NCBI GenBank assembly: GCA_035578155.1
Contig: JAPWDM010000005.1
Coordinates: forward strand, 806,001 to 870,000
From: Brachynemurus nebulosus
Lineage: Eukaryota; Arthropoda; Insecta; Neuroptera; Myrmeleontidae
Direction: 5' to 3'
DNA length: 64,000 nt
This document shows, in pieces, positions 45,885 through 56,531 of this stretch. How positions within the stretch are numbered: the first letter of the stretch is position 1; each line of letters begins with the position of its first letter. The position numbers were made by a program, and so were the translations under genes. The notes beneath the pieces are model-generated. The model did no database searches, was not told the DNA's origin, and saw only the letters and a program-made list of their open reading frames with translations.

Positions 45885-46130
45885 TTTTTTAGTGTTCCGT
45901 ACCAAAACTGGCGAAACGGAACCCTTATGGAATCACTTCGGTGCCCGTTACAGGCGATTTTCTTTGAAACTATCTGGCGCAAAAATGCGGTCTGGTGTGG
46001 GATCAATTTTGATCCTCGTAGCCTCGAAAGTGGAAAGATATTTTGTTTATTTCCTTTTTTTTGAAAAATTGTTTTCCTCGACACTTATCACTAGATGGGA
46101 TCGCTCAGGAATATCTGAAAAAATTTCATG
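45885..46130 (+). repeat. GTTCCGTACC repeat, part of family R
   Basis: TTTTTTAGTGTTCCGTACCA, CGGAACCCTTAT and AATCACTTC recur at 62470-62530. GTTCCGTACC..AACGGAACCCTTATA is a common opening of non-coding insect repeats. The frames on both strands are by-products. Confidence 0.6.
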
Positions 46131-46536
46131 AACATTAAAACAATGAGGTATAGATTAAATGAGAATTTTAAGAACTGAGTTTTTTTTTGTAATTTTCTTG
46201 GTATATAAAAGAAAACTTGATGACTTCTTTTTGTTTTAATCGAAATATTGTTAGTAAATATTTAAATGAATTAGTGATGAGCAAATGCAAGACCAAGACG
46301 AAGATTTGACAGTCTTGGTCTTGGTCTTGTTCTTGCATTAAGAATCTTGGTCTTGGTCTTGCTAGAGCAGTTTAAGTCTTGGCCTTGGTCTTGGTCTTGC
46401 AAAATGCAGTCTTGGTATTGGTTTTGGTCTTGGTATTGCTAAAGAATTTTACACTTTCTTGCATTTTTTTAACGAATTTTTTCCTTCCTAAATCAGAAAT
46501 TTCTCTCTTTGCGGTATTAATTATACTTTTAAACTA

Positions 46537-47130
46537 CGCACACCGGCATAATTAGCGGTACATAAAAAAAAATATAAAAACCTATTTATTAAACAAAGTT
46601 GGCTGTTTTTTTTTCATTTTCACTTAAAATAATATTGAAGTAATGAATCAATTGACTTTTCATAGAATTGTTCTTATTTATTATTGATGCAAATCTTTTT
46701 AAGAGGTCTGTCACTTTCGAACTCAAATGCCACTTCTTCTCAATGTGGTCGAACTTCAGACTGCCGTAATTAAAGAAAGGCAAAGATTGCCTCAGGAGAC
46801 TACAGATAACAACATTCTGAGTATAGCAAGACGAATAGAAGCTTTGACAAGAGCACGGGAAGAAGCACGCGGTATTAAAACGCTGTGTTTCATTTTCAAT
46901 TTGTTAAATAATCTTTAACTTAAATGATTCTTAGACGACATAAAATTCCAAAAATTTGGCATTTTGTATGGTTAATTGCTTTCGCTAACGAAAATATGTA
47001 AAGGTATACCGACTTGTGAACATGTAATTCTAAGTGAATAATTAAATAAGACTAATAGTTTCTTAAAATTAAATGGTTTGTTTGATTTTTAGAGTTATAT
47101 TGTATGTTCCGCTAATTATGCCGGTGTGTG
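46537..47130 (+). mobile_element. Deleted Tc1-like element with 22-bp TIRs
   Basis: The ends CGCACACCGGCATAATTAGC-GG and the reverse complement of ..CCGCTAATTATGCCGGTGTGTG match at 21 of 22. TA flanks at 46535-46536 and 47131-47132. The uninterrupted hAT copies have AAACTATTTAAATA at this point, confirming insertion at a single TA. It contains a Tc1 transposase tail. Confidence 0.85.
46727..46918 (+). pseudogene. Tc1-like transposase C-terminal remnant
   Basis: The frame ELQTAVIKERQRLPQETTDN then NILSIARRIEALTRAREEAR matches the pattern at the very end of Tc1-family transposases, usually ..LxxAIxxEWxxIPQExIxxLIxSMPRRIxAVIxARGGxTxY. All catalytic (DDE) residues lie upstream in the family and are missing here. 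The terminal GGNTRY-like motif has decayed. It is a dead remnant inside the TIR-bounded element; the opposing minus frame at 46589-46783 is antisense to it. Confidence 0.65.
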
Positions 47131-47348
47131 TATTTAAATAATTTAGCAAGAGTTTTACTTTTTTCTTGCTATTGTCTTGGTCTTGCTCACTTGAGTCTTG
47201 GTATTGGTCTTGCAGCCATACTTATAGTCTTGGTCTTTGTCTTGGTATACTTAGTCTTTGTCTTGGTCTTGGTCTTGCAAAAAATTAAAATTCAGACCAA
47301 GACAAGACTGCAAGACCAAGACTAATTTTGCTCATCACTAAAATGAAT

Positions 47349-47696
47349 GTTACGTTGAACGGGTACTTTGGTAAACCTTTTAGAAAATAAGTTCTAGAAA
47401 TTAAAGAAGAAGAGAGTAAACTGATTAATCTACTCTCAAAAAATACGACAATTTTTACACTATAATGAACATAATTATTTCTTAGCGTAAGTATCCATAG
47501 AAATAGTAATATCAAAATATTCAAAGAACGTAACCTAAATTTTTAAGCATGTAATTTTCTGCCTTAACATAATATTATCTATTAATACATTTTTTTTTCT
47601 GGTAAGCGTAAACAGACCAAGCTAAAAATACGATCATTTTGAAATTAAGAATTATAGTATAAGTATTTCAGTAATAAAATTCATTCGTCAGAAAAA
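47349..47696. other. AT-rich spacer
   Basis: Nothing recognised. Confidence 0.35.
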
Positions 47697-48213
47697 ATAT
47701 TTTATCTACCCTCATATGGTAAGCATTAGATATTTTTTGGCTGTTGCTCGAGATGGCACCAAAAAGATAGCATCTTATTAAAAATTTTAACTATATAGTG
47801 CTGGCGTTTCGTTTCTATTCGAACCATGAAGTTGGGGGTAGTTTTACTTATCTGCAATAGCCTCTTCAAAAACATTATATGTACTGTTTCAATTTTCTCA
47901 GTATAATTATATGCCCATATTTCAGCACCGTATAGGAGAGTTGCACCTGCGATAGTATCAAATAGATATGTTTTTGATAGCCAATAATCCGATTTGCTAG
48001 TTCGTAAGATTTGGTTAACTCTTGCACAAGCAGCATTAGCTTTAGATACTGCATAATTAGTTGCCTGTAAATGTTTACATGTTGCACTAAATTTAACTCC
48101 TAAAAAACATGTATTAAAATACAGTAATAAACAAGGTATTTACTACAGTTTCAATACAAAATGTGGGACAATTCATATATTTTTCAGTTATCACAAGCAA
48201 ATTTGGATAAGAT
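47697..48213 (-). pseudogene. Non-LTR retrotransposon (LINE) ORF fragment, C-terminal part
   Basis: On the minus strand the reading SYPNLLVITEKYMNCPTFC.. (from 48212), then, after a frameshift near 48115, FLGVKFSATCKHLQATNYAV, SKANAACARVNQILRTSKSD, YWLSKTYLFDTIAGATLLYG, AEIWAYNYTEKIETV and FLKRLLQISKTTPNFMVRIE has the order and motifs of the region after the reverse-transcriptase domain in Jockey/CR1/R1-like ORF2 proteins: (F/Y)LGV, LYGxExW, FxxRLL. It ends at an in-frame stop after HLEQQPKNI near 47727. The catalytic YxDD region and the 5' part are absent. A piggyBac MITE begins 5 bp beyond its upstream end. Confidence 0.8.
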
Positions 48214-48217
48214 TTAA

Positions 48218-48502
48218 CCCTTTGCACTCGATAGGCGCCACCACGGCGACACAATAAATACCCTTTGCACTCGAAAGGCGCCTCTCAGGCGCCATCCTAT
48301 TCTTGACTTCAAATATTACACTAAGGAAAATTGTAAAATTTAATATTAAAATATAATGTTTGTAATACGCAAATAAAAATGAAATATGTAAAGTAAACTA
48401 CTTTTGTTTAAAATACTTATCTTTGATGTATTACAATTTTTTATTAAAACTACTGTCGAGTAGCTGAGTATTCATACTAAAAAATGGTTCGTGTGCAAAG
48501 GG
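48218..48502. mobile_element. piggyBac-type MITE (TTAA, CCCTTTGCACTCG)
   Basis: CCCTTTGCAC and inverted GTGCAAAGGG ends are flanked by TTAA at 48214-48217 and 48503-48506. CCCTTTGCACTCG(A) is repeated inside near 48261, and GGCGCC palindromes occur three times (near 48234, 48277 and 48290). The interior is AT-rich and non-coding. It abuts the LINE fragment, probably having inserted into it. Confidence 0.83.
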
Positions 48503-48506
48503 TTAA

Positions 48507-50239
48507 AAATGTATAATTATAAATAAAAAAAAAGTTTAATTTGGTCTATTGACTGCTTGCTGTATAGATCCCTAATTGTGAGAGTCCGACTCGCTCTTCG
48601 CCAATTTTTAGAAACCAAATTCTAAATACGTACCCGAAACATTTCAATTTAAAATTTCGAATGATACTCGAATACTAGTTGTTCTAGAATTCTGATTTCC
48701 ATCTTTCTCTAGCTTGAAATTTAACAAATTACACACAAACGTTCAGGATTTAAAATATAAACTGTGAAAATAGGCTAGTAAAAGTAAAAATATATAAAAA
48801 AGTACATAGTCACTACATTCTTTTATGAACTACATATTATATTTATGGGTTTGATTGAAACGTATACTTTAATTTCACTACGAGATAAATCAAAAAAAGA
48901 TTTATAATTTTTACAGAAAGTGATTCAGCTACTTTTGTATCAGCTACCACACCACAATATATATATTAATGTACGTAAACCGTATTTGTATGAGTACCTG
49001 TATTATTTATATTTTAACATTATACCTATCGAATCAACAATAATTCATGAGTTATAAAATTATGATTACAAGTTGAAATAAAAATAAAAATATACAGCGA
49101 AACACCAATCACATTTTCAAAATGAAGAGATGTGGTTTTACTTATAGTATTAAATGAGCCACTGTTTTATAAATGAAACCTATAATTCATTTCAACTGTT
49201 CTAACGTAAAGATGGTTAATTCTGTTAAAAATGTACACAGTGTTTACTCTGAAAATGATTATTCTAATCTTTTAAAAATTTTACGCTACAAGATTTAATC
49301 GTTTTAATAATAGTTGTCCACTATAAGAAAAAATTGATTTACGAATTATTATTTATTATTTTTAGTGGATTACTTTCATTTGTTTTCGAAAGACTTTCCA
49401 GAAAATAAAAAAGAAAAGATTCAGGGTCAACATTTACTCTATTTCGTTGAAAAAGATATTCAAGGGCATAATTTACATCAGGTGATCCACAGGACAATCA
49501 GGTATTCCTTCAAGTACAACAAAATTTTTCTTTTTCCTATTTTTGTTCGGTATGGTGATAAATATTACAGACGGCGTTAAAGTTGGTGTTTAAAAAAAAC
49601 GTCTTTTTCGGGGCACTATACATAAACTCCCAGTAGGTGGACTAAAATAAAAAAAAAAAAAACGCCGTGAGCAGCGGGGCCCCATCACGGTAGTCGAATT
49701 TTCCCCTTCATCTTCGGTATTGAATGTCTACAAGCGAAATGTGATTGAAAGTCTACAACCGAATTGTCATTTTGTTGGTTTCAAAACTGGTGATGAGTGT
49801 TCGGCTGATCGAGGCTTTAAAAAAAGGTTTAAAGTATTTAAGGGCTGTATCTCAGTAAATTTCAATTTTGTGCCGAAAACAGGTAGCAGAAAAAAAGCCA
49901 ACACAATTCGTACGAGGACATTCCTGCCCATGTTTATCCGCTAATTGCCTTTATGTTTTAGTTTTAAAAATTAAAAAAGGACCTTAAATAGTAAACTGGA
50001 AGGCCTTTATAAAGATATTTTTTCTTTCCAAAAAAATCCAAAATTTCTATTTTTAAATACTAAAAATCCAAAATTCCTAATTTATAAATAAACAGTGACT
50101 TTAATAACATTTTTAAATTACTTAATATGTATGTATTTCATTTGTCATAAAAGTAAGTTCACTTTTTTTTAAATTTTTTAAAATTACTATTCGCCTACTT
50201 GTATTTAGAATAAACATAATGCTTTTAAAACACATTTAA
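48507..50239. other. AT-rich spacer
   Basis: No gene or bounded element is recognised. Frames at 49365-49580 and 49720-49944 have no family signature. GAGCAGCGGGGCCCC near 49670 is an isolated GC-rich patch. Confidence 0.35.
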
Positions 50240-51340
50240 CAATAGCATTCAATTCCGATGTAAAAATGGGAGAAGTGGGGGGAAAAGTGATGCGGACTCC
50301 CTACAAGGTACTAGCTGGATACTAACTGAATACACGTACAAAATTTCAGCCCTCTAGGTTTCCTTATGGAGTCTCTAGACATGTTAGAAAACAAGCAAAA
50401 AAATTAAGGAAATATTGGCGTAAAAATCGTGGGGGTAAGGGTTAAAAGTTGAAACCTCCAAAAAACAGTGTCTGGCTATTAGCTTAACCTGTACACCAAA
50501 TTTCAGCCCTCTAGGTTTATTTGGGGAGATTTTGACCCGAACGAAACTGTTAAAAAACAAGAAAAATCATGTTCTTTTGGGTATAAAAATGGTGGGGGTA
50601 GGGGTTAAGAGTCGAGACCCCCAAAAGGCACCCCCTTGATACTAACTCAATCCGAATACAAAATTTCAGCCCTCTAGGTTTATTCGGGTGACCTGTGCGA
50701 GTGGTACAAACTTCGAAAACGTCGAAAATGCATGAAATTGTAGCTTAAAAATGAGGGGGGTGGGGGTAAAATATTAAAACCTCCAAAAAGCACAACCTAG
50801 GTACGAACTTTATCAACACACCAAATTTCAACCCTCTACGTTAATTTTGGGGGGCTGGGGGCCTGTTAGATCCAGCGAAAATCGTTTTTCCCCCCTCTAC
50901 TCCCACCATATCATCCTAGGAAGCTGAATTTTGGATATGTTGTAGATAATTGACCGAAACATTATTTAAAACCGGTTTGGAAAAGTTTTATTGCTTTTCC
51001 GCCCCCCACCACCCCCTTAAAGGTCGGGTCCGAAAAAAAATTTGCCCAAAATTTGACCCCACTTTGATAGTATTGTTGTGCATCGGAATAAGCCCCACTT
51101 ACCGAATTTCATCTCTTAACTTCCATAGGGGGGCCCTACACATATTAAAAGGTTGCGGGAAAATATATATATATATATATATATATCAGACATCTTTTTT
51201 TTTTACATAATCGTGTTCTACGGGTCCGAAAACGGATAGCGCCCCTGGTCTCGCCTCTCGCAGCTCTTATCGTATAGACTGTATAAGTCTAATTTTTCGG
51301 AGAAAATTCGACTAAAAAATCATACGGTGTTTTGACAAAA
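50240..51340 (+). repeat. G-run dispersed repeat R, copy 2, with about 160-bp tandem units
   Basis: AAATTTCAGCCCTCTAGGTT or a variant (AAATTTCAACCCTCTACGTT) starts at 50341, 50498, 50661 and 50823, giving diverged tandem units of 157-163 bp, each with a GGGGGT(A)nGGG run and an AAACCTCCAAAA-type block. The later part matches 44240-44730 and 62640-63130. An (AT)n at 51163-51186 is inserted near the right end. The plus frame at 50950-51210 is not supported as a gene. Confidence 0.75.
51163..51186. repeat. (AT)n microsatellite
   Basis: Twelve AT dinucleotides inside repeat R copy 2. Confidence 0.95.
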
Positions 51341-51733
51341 ACTATTTTTTTAGATCATAGAATCTAAAATTGTATCAGTTTTAGTAGCTACGAGAAAACT
51401 ATAAAGCTTTAAATGAGCCTCAAACGTTGCAATTAATAAAAAGTTACAGACTGTAGCTTGTATCCTTTTTCAAATCACTATATTGAGCCGTACTGTAGGC
51501 TGGATTCTACATAATAATGAAATTTAAGGGAAAAATATTATTATTATGTGTATCCTTTTTGTTAAAATGTTGTTTTGAATAAACTGCCTTTGGTCGCAAA
51601 CGTTCAATATAGTTGGTTTTCATAACTATATAATGATTCCTGATACACGAAGGAACATAAATATCGAAAAAAACCGAAAAATGCATAACATTATGCATAC
51701 TAATACAGTGAAAATATCATCACTAAAGTAAAT
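51341..51733. other. AT-rich spacer
   Basis: Nothing recognised. Confidence 0.35.
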
Positions 51734-51737
51734 TTAA

Positions 51738-52161
51738 CTCTTTGCACTCAAGCAAAAAAAAGTGAGTTGTAAATAGGTTGATAAGACATGTAGCACATGA
51801 CAACGATTCTAACCTTGTTTCTCCTGGATTCTTTTGACGTTCTAACCTTGGTTCCCCAAAGTTGAATACTAAATGCGCTAAATACGTCCTCAATGCTGTT
51901 ATTATTAGTTTTTAATTTTAAAAAGATAATTCAACGTGATTTGGTATTATTTTATTTACAATTTTTCTAATAAATGAATGTGTTTGCAGTTATTAAATAA
52001 AATATTCATGTAATGTGAAGTATGAGCAGTCATTACAGTTCAACATTCAGTGTGTCATGTGGTACATGTTTTATGATCCAACAGACAAAACACCTTTAAA
52101 TATGGTAGGTTAATGGACAAACCACCTTGTCATGCTCTACATGTCTTATAAGCGCAAAGGG
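51738..52161. mobile_element. piggyBac-type MITE (TTAA, CTCTTTGCACTC)
   Basis: TTAA flanks at 51734-51737 and 52162-52165. The ends CTCTTTGCACTC and inverted GCGCAAAGGG resemble the 48218 MITE. A second inverted block lies inside: GGTTGATAAGACATGTAGCAC.. near 51776 and its mirror ..CATGCTCTACATGTCTTATA near 52131. CCTTG(T/G)TT(T/C) blocks are repeated near 51813 and 51847. Confidence 0.78.
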
Positions 52162-52165
52162 TTAA

Positions 52166-53365
52166 TTTAGAAAAATAAATTTGCAGGTCAAATTATTTTT
52201 TGAAAATTTACAGTTGATAATTATGTAAATTATTTAATTTTGTCTAAGTTTCACTGACTTTTTTAAAATTTTTAACAACGATGACAGTAGAATTTTAACT
52301 GTCATTGAATTTTTTTTATTTAAAGCTTGCCATCAGTTATTTTTGATATTTCCTTGTAATTTTAGTGTGTTTTGTGATCTGTAAGATATTTCTGATATGT
52401 ATTTAATTATTATGGTGGCTTAAAATGTCTGGTGATAACTCTTGTGCTACTATAAATTTTGTTTAAATCATTCAAAACAAAATTTCAATTTATATTTTTT
52501 CTGAGTGCCGTTTGATGCAAATTTGTAAGTATTTTATAATTTGAATGCTTATGTAAAAATACGTTAAATAATAAATAGGTAATTATTAACATTTTATAAT
52601 AATTCAGTTAATATTTTCGATTTCGACAGTGGTTAATGCTAATAGGTCGTGACGATCTAAATTCTCGTGTTGAATACTGTCATCAATTTCGCGTTTGCTC
52701 AATTCATTTTGAAGAAAGTTGCTGTTAGTTGTTCATATAATTTAACATGACCATTATCAACCCTCAATCTCACATATACAAACACATACAATCACATAAG
52801 TAAAAAAGGACATACATAATTGTTTGTACTTATATCAAAAAAGGATAGAAAGTGCGTTTCGCTACTGCCTATGGTAATAATCTTTTATTTATACTGTACA
52901 GTAACTCACCAACTCAGATCGTCTATGCAGTCAACATCGCAGAGAAGTCGTTATAATATCCAGCATAACAGCTCATTTGAAACTCAATAGAACGGACTAT
53001 GCTCTTACATAAAACATACGGTACTTTTGGTTTTAGCAGTGAGTTGTTCAGCTAGTAGCAGAGAGCAATCAACAGTAATAATAATAACAGTTTAACTACA
53101 CATATACAGACAGTACTGTTGTACTTTTAACTTATGAAATGGGATCGCGCAGTAGTTGAACAGTTGAACCATATACGAAGGAACAGCCAAACAAACGCAA
53201 GTTGAAAGATAAATGAAGACATTTGAAGATCGGAATTGTTTGATTACAAAATAACATACACATGTATTACTGGACTTGAACGAATCAAAGCTGGTCATTG
53301 AAATCATAAAAATATTCTAGATGGTTTCAATTTTTATACACATTATTGTTCAAAGTTGTAATTGA
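52166..53365. other. Spacer with a GC-richer patch
   Basis: 52890-53000 loosely resembles 39090-39190. The minus frame at 53092-53307 is not recognised. No bounded element. Confidence 0.3.
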
Positions 53366-53536
53366 CATAGATTATGGACCTGTCCTGAGACGCGTTTTCG
53401 AAAATTTCATGAAGGTGTTTTTCTTGATGAATCTGTGAAGATGAAGGAAGAATTCGAAGACAAATGGAGTCAAACAGTGGGGGAAAGACTATTAAACACA
53501 AAAAAAAACTTTTCTTTCACCTGGATTAGGTACTAG
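53366..53536 (+). CDS. Possible exon-like open frame
   Basis: A 56-codon frame after a stop at 53363 reads HRLWTCPETRFRKFHEGVFL, DESVKMKEEFEDKWSQTVGE, RLLNTKKNFS and ends at a TAG. Charged, helix-like composition and balanced codon use are unlike the surrounding AT-rich chance frames. No homology is recognised and no splice sites were fixed. Could be a gene fragment or chance. Confidence 0.22.
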   Translation, partial: HRLWTCPETRFRKFHEGVFLDESVKMKEEFEDKWSQTVGERLLNTKKNFSFTWIRY

Positions 53537-54244
53537 TTAATTAGTCAAAACGCTTTTCTCTATAATTAACGTTTTGACTAGTAAAACTCTTTTGACGTCA
53601 ATGAAACCTAACCGAAGATTAAAATCGATCTAGTATACAATTGAAAATATTATGAACCAAACGATGAGTATATAAGAAATAGAAAGAGTTCGATCGCCAT
53701 GAAGCAATGGATGGATTTCGAATTGTTGTTGAGTAGGTTGTCGAATGAAAGATGGATCGTTAAAAAGATTCATACAACAACTGGAGCAGGTCAATCTTTG
53801 TGTGTGTGTGTGTGTGAGTGTTGGTAAATGTAAAGCTAAATTATACCATTGTATTATATTATATTAAATCATTGGCATTTTAATGAGTTGAAAGCTAAGA
53901 CTCAAAGCTAAGACTTGCTCAGATTGTACACTCAAGTCTATATAAATTAATTTCCAAACTACAATAAATTCAGCAAGAAATTTCTTATTCATTTTAAAAG
54001 TTAGAAATAATGCGTATCCAAGTGCGTGTTGGACACGCATTATATCAGGGTTTCTCAGTAGCTAGAATTCTTCTAACACTTATAATTTTTGAGAATCTTA
54101 AGAAAAAACATAATTTTAACCTCACAATATTGCGGTTTTCTTTACTACTGTGTAACTTTACAACAATTTTCGATAGGTCTTTACGATAATTTTCTCTTCT
54201 CGAGCGCCCTTTGTTAATTAAGTTATGGTACAGGCAGGGACGAA
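53537..54244. other. AT-rich spacer
   Basis: (TG)n at 53799-53816; otherwise nothing recognised. Confidence 0.4.
53799..53816. repeat. (TG)n microsatellite
   Basis: Nine TG dinucleotides. Confidence 0.9.
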
Positions 54245-54360
54245 TTAACCCACTTTAGGAACCTCGATATTTTCTTCTTATCGGACCCCCTCTCACCCTC
54301 ACAAGATACAATGTATACATTTCCCTAATTCTTAAAAAAGTGTCGATATTTGTCTCACAA

Positions 54361-54953
54361 GGAAAGGGCAAGAAGTCCCTTCTCGTTAGGTCTCTGTATA
54401 GTATATGTAAATAAAATATCATAAATTTATAAATTTTTAAGTACACATATGAAGGGATAGTTTTAACCCCTAAAAATTTATAGATGCAAAAAATAATGTT
54501 TTATTTATTACTAGAGCTCTATATAGTATATATAAACAAAATATCATAAATTTATAAATTTTTAAGTATACATATGAAGGGGTGGTTTCAACTCCTAAAA
54601 ATTTGTGGATGCAAAAAATAATGTTACATTTATTATTAGAGCTCTGTATAGTATATATAAACAAAATATCATCAATTTTTAATTTTTTAAGTACACAGTT
54701 GAGGGGTGGTTTCAACCCTTAAAAATGTGTAAATGCAAAAAATAATGTTATATTTGTTACTAGAACTTTTTAAGGTACGTACAAACAAAATTTCATCGAT
54801 TTTTAAATTTTTGAGTTCCAACTTTGAGGGGATGTTTCACCCCTTAAAAACGCTTTTTAGCAGCAACTGATATTTTTTATGTTATTAGGTAGCCACTCTC
54901 TACATACTGACAAAGTTTCAGATTTTTTTGAATTTTCGACTTCTTGCCCTTTC
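54361..54953. repeat. 125-bp tandem array between inverted repeats
   Basis: GGAAAGGGCAAGAAGTC (54361-54377) and its reverse complement (54938-54953) bracket a tandem array. Equivalent points AAAATATC/AAAATTTC/AAAGTTTC fall at 54413, 54538, 54663, 54787 and about 54912, giving a 124-125-bp period and about 4.5 units. Units share AAATTTTTAAGTACAC, GAAGGGGTGGTTTCAA and GCAAAAAATAATGTTA. Divergence increases to the right. It is probably a non-autonomous element whose body is an array. The minus frames at 54255-54715 are by-products. Confidence 0.8.
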
Positions 54954-54960
54954 GTTGTCA

Positions 54961-55996
54961 GTTATAGTTGGCCAAGTGGTCGGAAAACGATATTTCATGT
55001 TACACGACTTAAATATTTCAGTTAATGGCGGAAATGATTCCGGACCACAAGAACTCTATTCATAGTTAAAGAATTGTTTGTAAACATTTTTCTAATGATT
55101 AAAAAAGTGTAGGCCGCTTTGGGGCCCTAGACACTATCTTTTTATCGAATCCCTCCCATCCACTAATCTAACGGATTTAAACTTCCTGAAATCAAATTAG
55201 TAGTTTAAAAGTTACGGTGATAACGAAAAATTATTGCAGACGGCCCAACATGAAGAAATTATGACGTTTCCGAAATTTATTTCTTCGTAACCCTAATAAA
55301 AAACATCTCCCAAAAATCCAGCAGACCAAAGGTCCAAACAGAAAAAACTCTCGTTTTGAATGTTAAACATCAAAATAAATAAATGTGGAATTTAAGAAAT
55401 GTTTTAATAGCATCACTTGTTTCACGTTTGTTTGTAGGTTGATGGTAGACACAGACCCACAGACTGCAGGTATGATTTGCTAGCTGCATCGTACTGCATC
55501 GAACGCTGACTAATGCATACCTATATACTAACATGCACACATCCAGTAGCTGTAGCTAGCCAGTCAATTTCAATTGATATAAACGGGCCCCATTGAAAAT
55601 TATTGTAATTTATCAGAACGTCAACTACATCGAATAATAATTATCGGTTTCGTCTAGTAATTTAATTTCTTTCAACAATTTTTTCGAAGCTTATCATTAT
55701 TAGATAGATACTGTTACTTTAATTTCTATATTTTTTACTGCATATACTGTCTCTCTATAAATGGATCGTAAGATTTTAATTTGAATTCTTGCAGCTGGAG
55801 CTATGATTAGTAAAATTTCAGGTGTAATGATAGACATAATTAACCGGCTGGATATGCCGCCGCCTTAACGGCTGTATAGTTAATCCAGCTATGCATGGTC
55901 TCATTTTCAATTAATTTATCTATTAGGATGTTGTTGTGTAAATTAACGGTGATTTTTGTCTTACATTAATTTTGGCTTCTTATATACGAACATGAA
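54961..55996. other. Spacer
   Basis: TTTGGGGCCCTAGACACTAT.. (55118-55160) weakly repeats TTTAGGAACCTCGATATTTT.. (54254-54290) in direct orientation on the other side of the 125-bp array. Otherwise nothing is recognised. Confidence 0.3.
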
Positions 55997-56050
55997 TCCA
56001 GCGCTGGATCGACACTAAGAGGACTAGGAGCTAGTGCCCTAGTCCTCTTA
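55997..56050. repeat. Adjacent palindrome and 13-bp-arm hairpin
   Basis: ATCCAGCGCTGGAT (55997-56010) is a perfect palindrome. It is followed by TAAGAGGACTAGG (56016-56028) and its exact reverse complement (56038-56050) around a 9-base loop. Confidence 0.85.
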
Positions 56051-56091
56051 CGGCACAATTTGGAACGTGAAAACGTAAAGAGGATAGAAAG

Positions 56092-56523
56092 GAGTGATGA
56101 GCAAAATTAGTCTTGGTCTTGCAATCTTATCTTGGTCTTGCATTTTTTGCAAGACCAAGACCAAGATCAAGACTATAAGTATGGCTACAAGACCAATACC
56201 AAGACTCAAGTGAGCAAGACCAAGACAAAAGCAAGAAAAAAGCAAGACTCTTGCTAAACTATTTAAATAGTTTGAAAGTATAATTAATACGTAAAGATAG
56301 TAAAAATTCTGATTTTAGAATAAACAAATTCGCTAATAAAAAAATGCAAGAAAGTGCAAGATATTTTACCAATAACAAGACCAGGACCAAGACCAAGACT
56401 GCATTTTGCAAGACCAAGACTCAAATTGCTCTAGTAAGACCAATACCAAGACTCTTAATGCAAGAACAAGACCAAGACCAAGACTGCCAAGTCTTGGTCT
56501 TGGTCTTACATTTGCTATTGCTA
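56092..56523 (-). mobile_element. CAAGAC hAT MITE, copy d
   Basis: The ends are GAGTGATGAGCAAAATTAGT and inverted ..TTTGCTATTGCTA, with a perfect 8-bp TSD, ATAGAAAG, at 56084-56091 and 56524-56531. It is in the opposite orientation to the other four copies. GTCTTG/CAAGAC hexamers fill both halves. The frames at 56048-56245 and 56344-56708 are translations of the array. Confidence 0.92.
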
Positions 56524-56531
56524 ATAGAAAG

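Larger units (their letters stand above)
46272..47340 (+). mobile_element. CAAGAC hAT MITE, copy c (split by a Tc1 remnant)
   Basis: The ends are TAGTGATGAGCAAATGCAAG and inverted TTTTGCTCATCACTA. A perfect 8-bp TSD, AAATGAAT, lies at 46264-46271 and 47341-47348. The 594-bp insert at 46537-47130 lies within the unique centre; without it the MITE is about 475 bp, like copies a, b, d and e. GTCTTG hexamers flank the centre on both sides. Confidence 0.92.
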
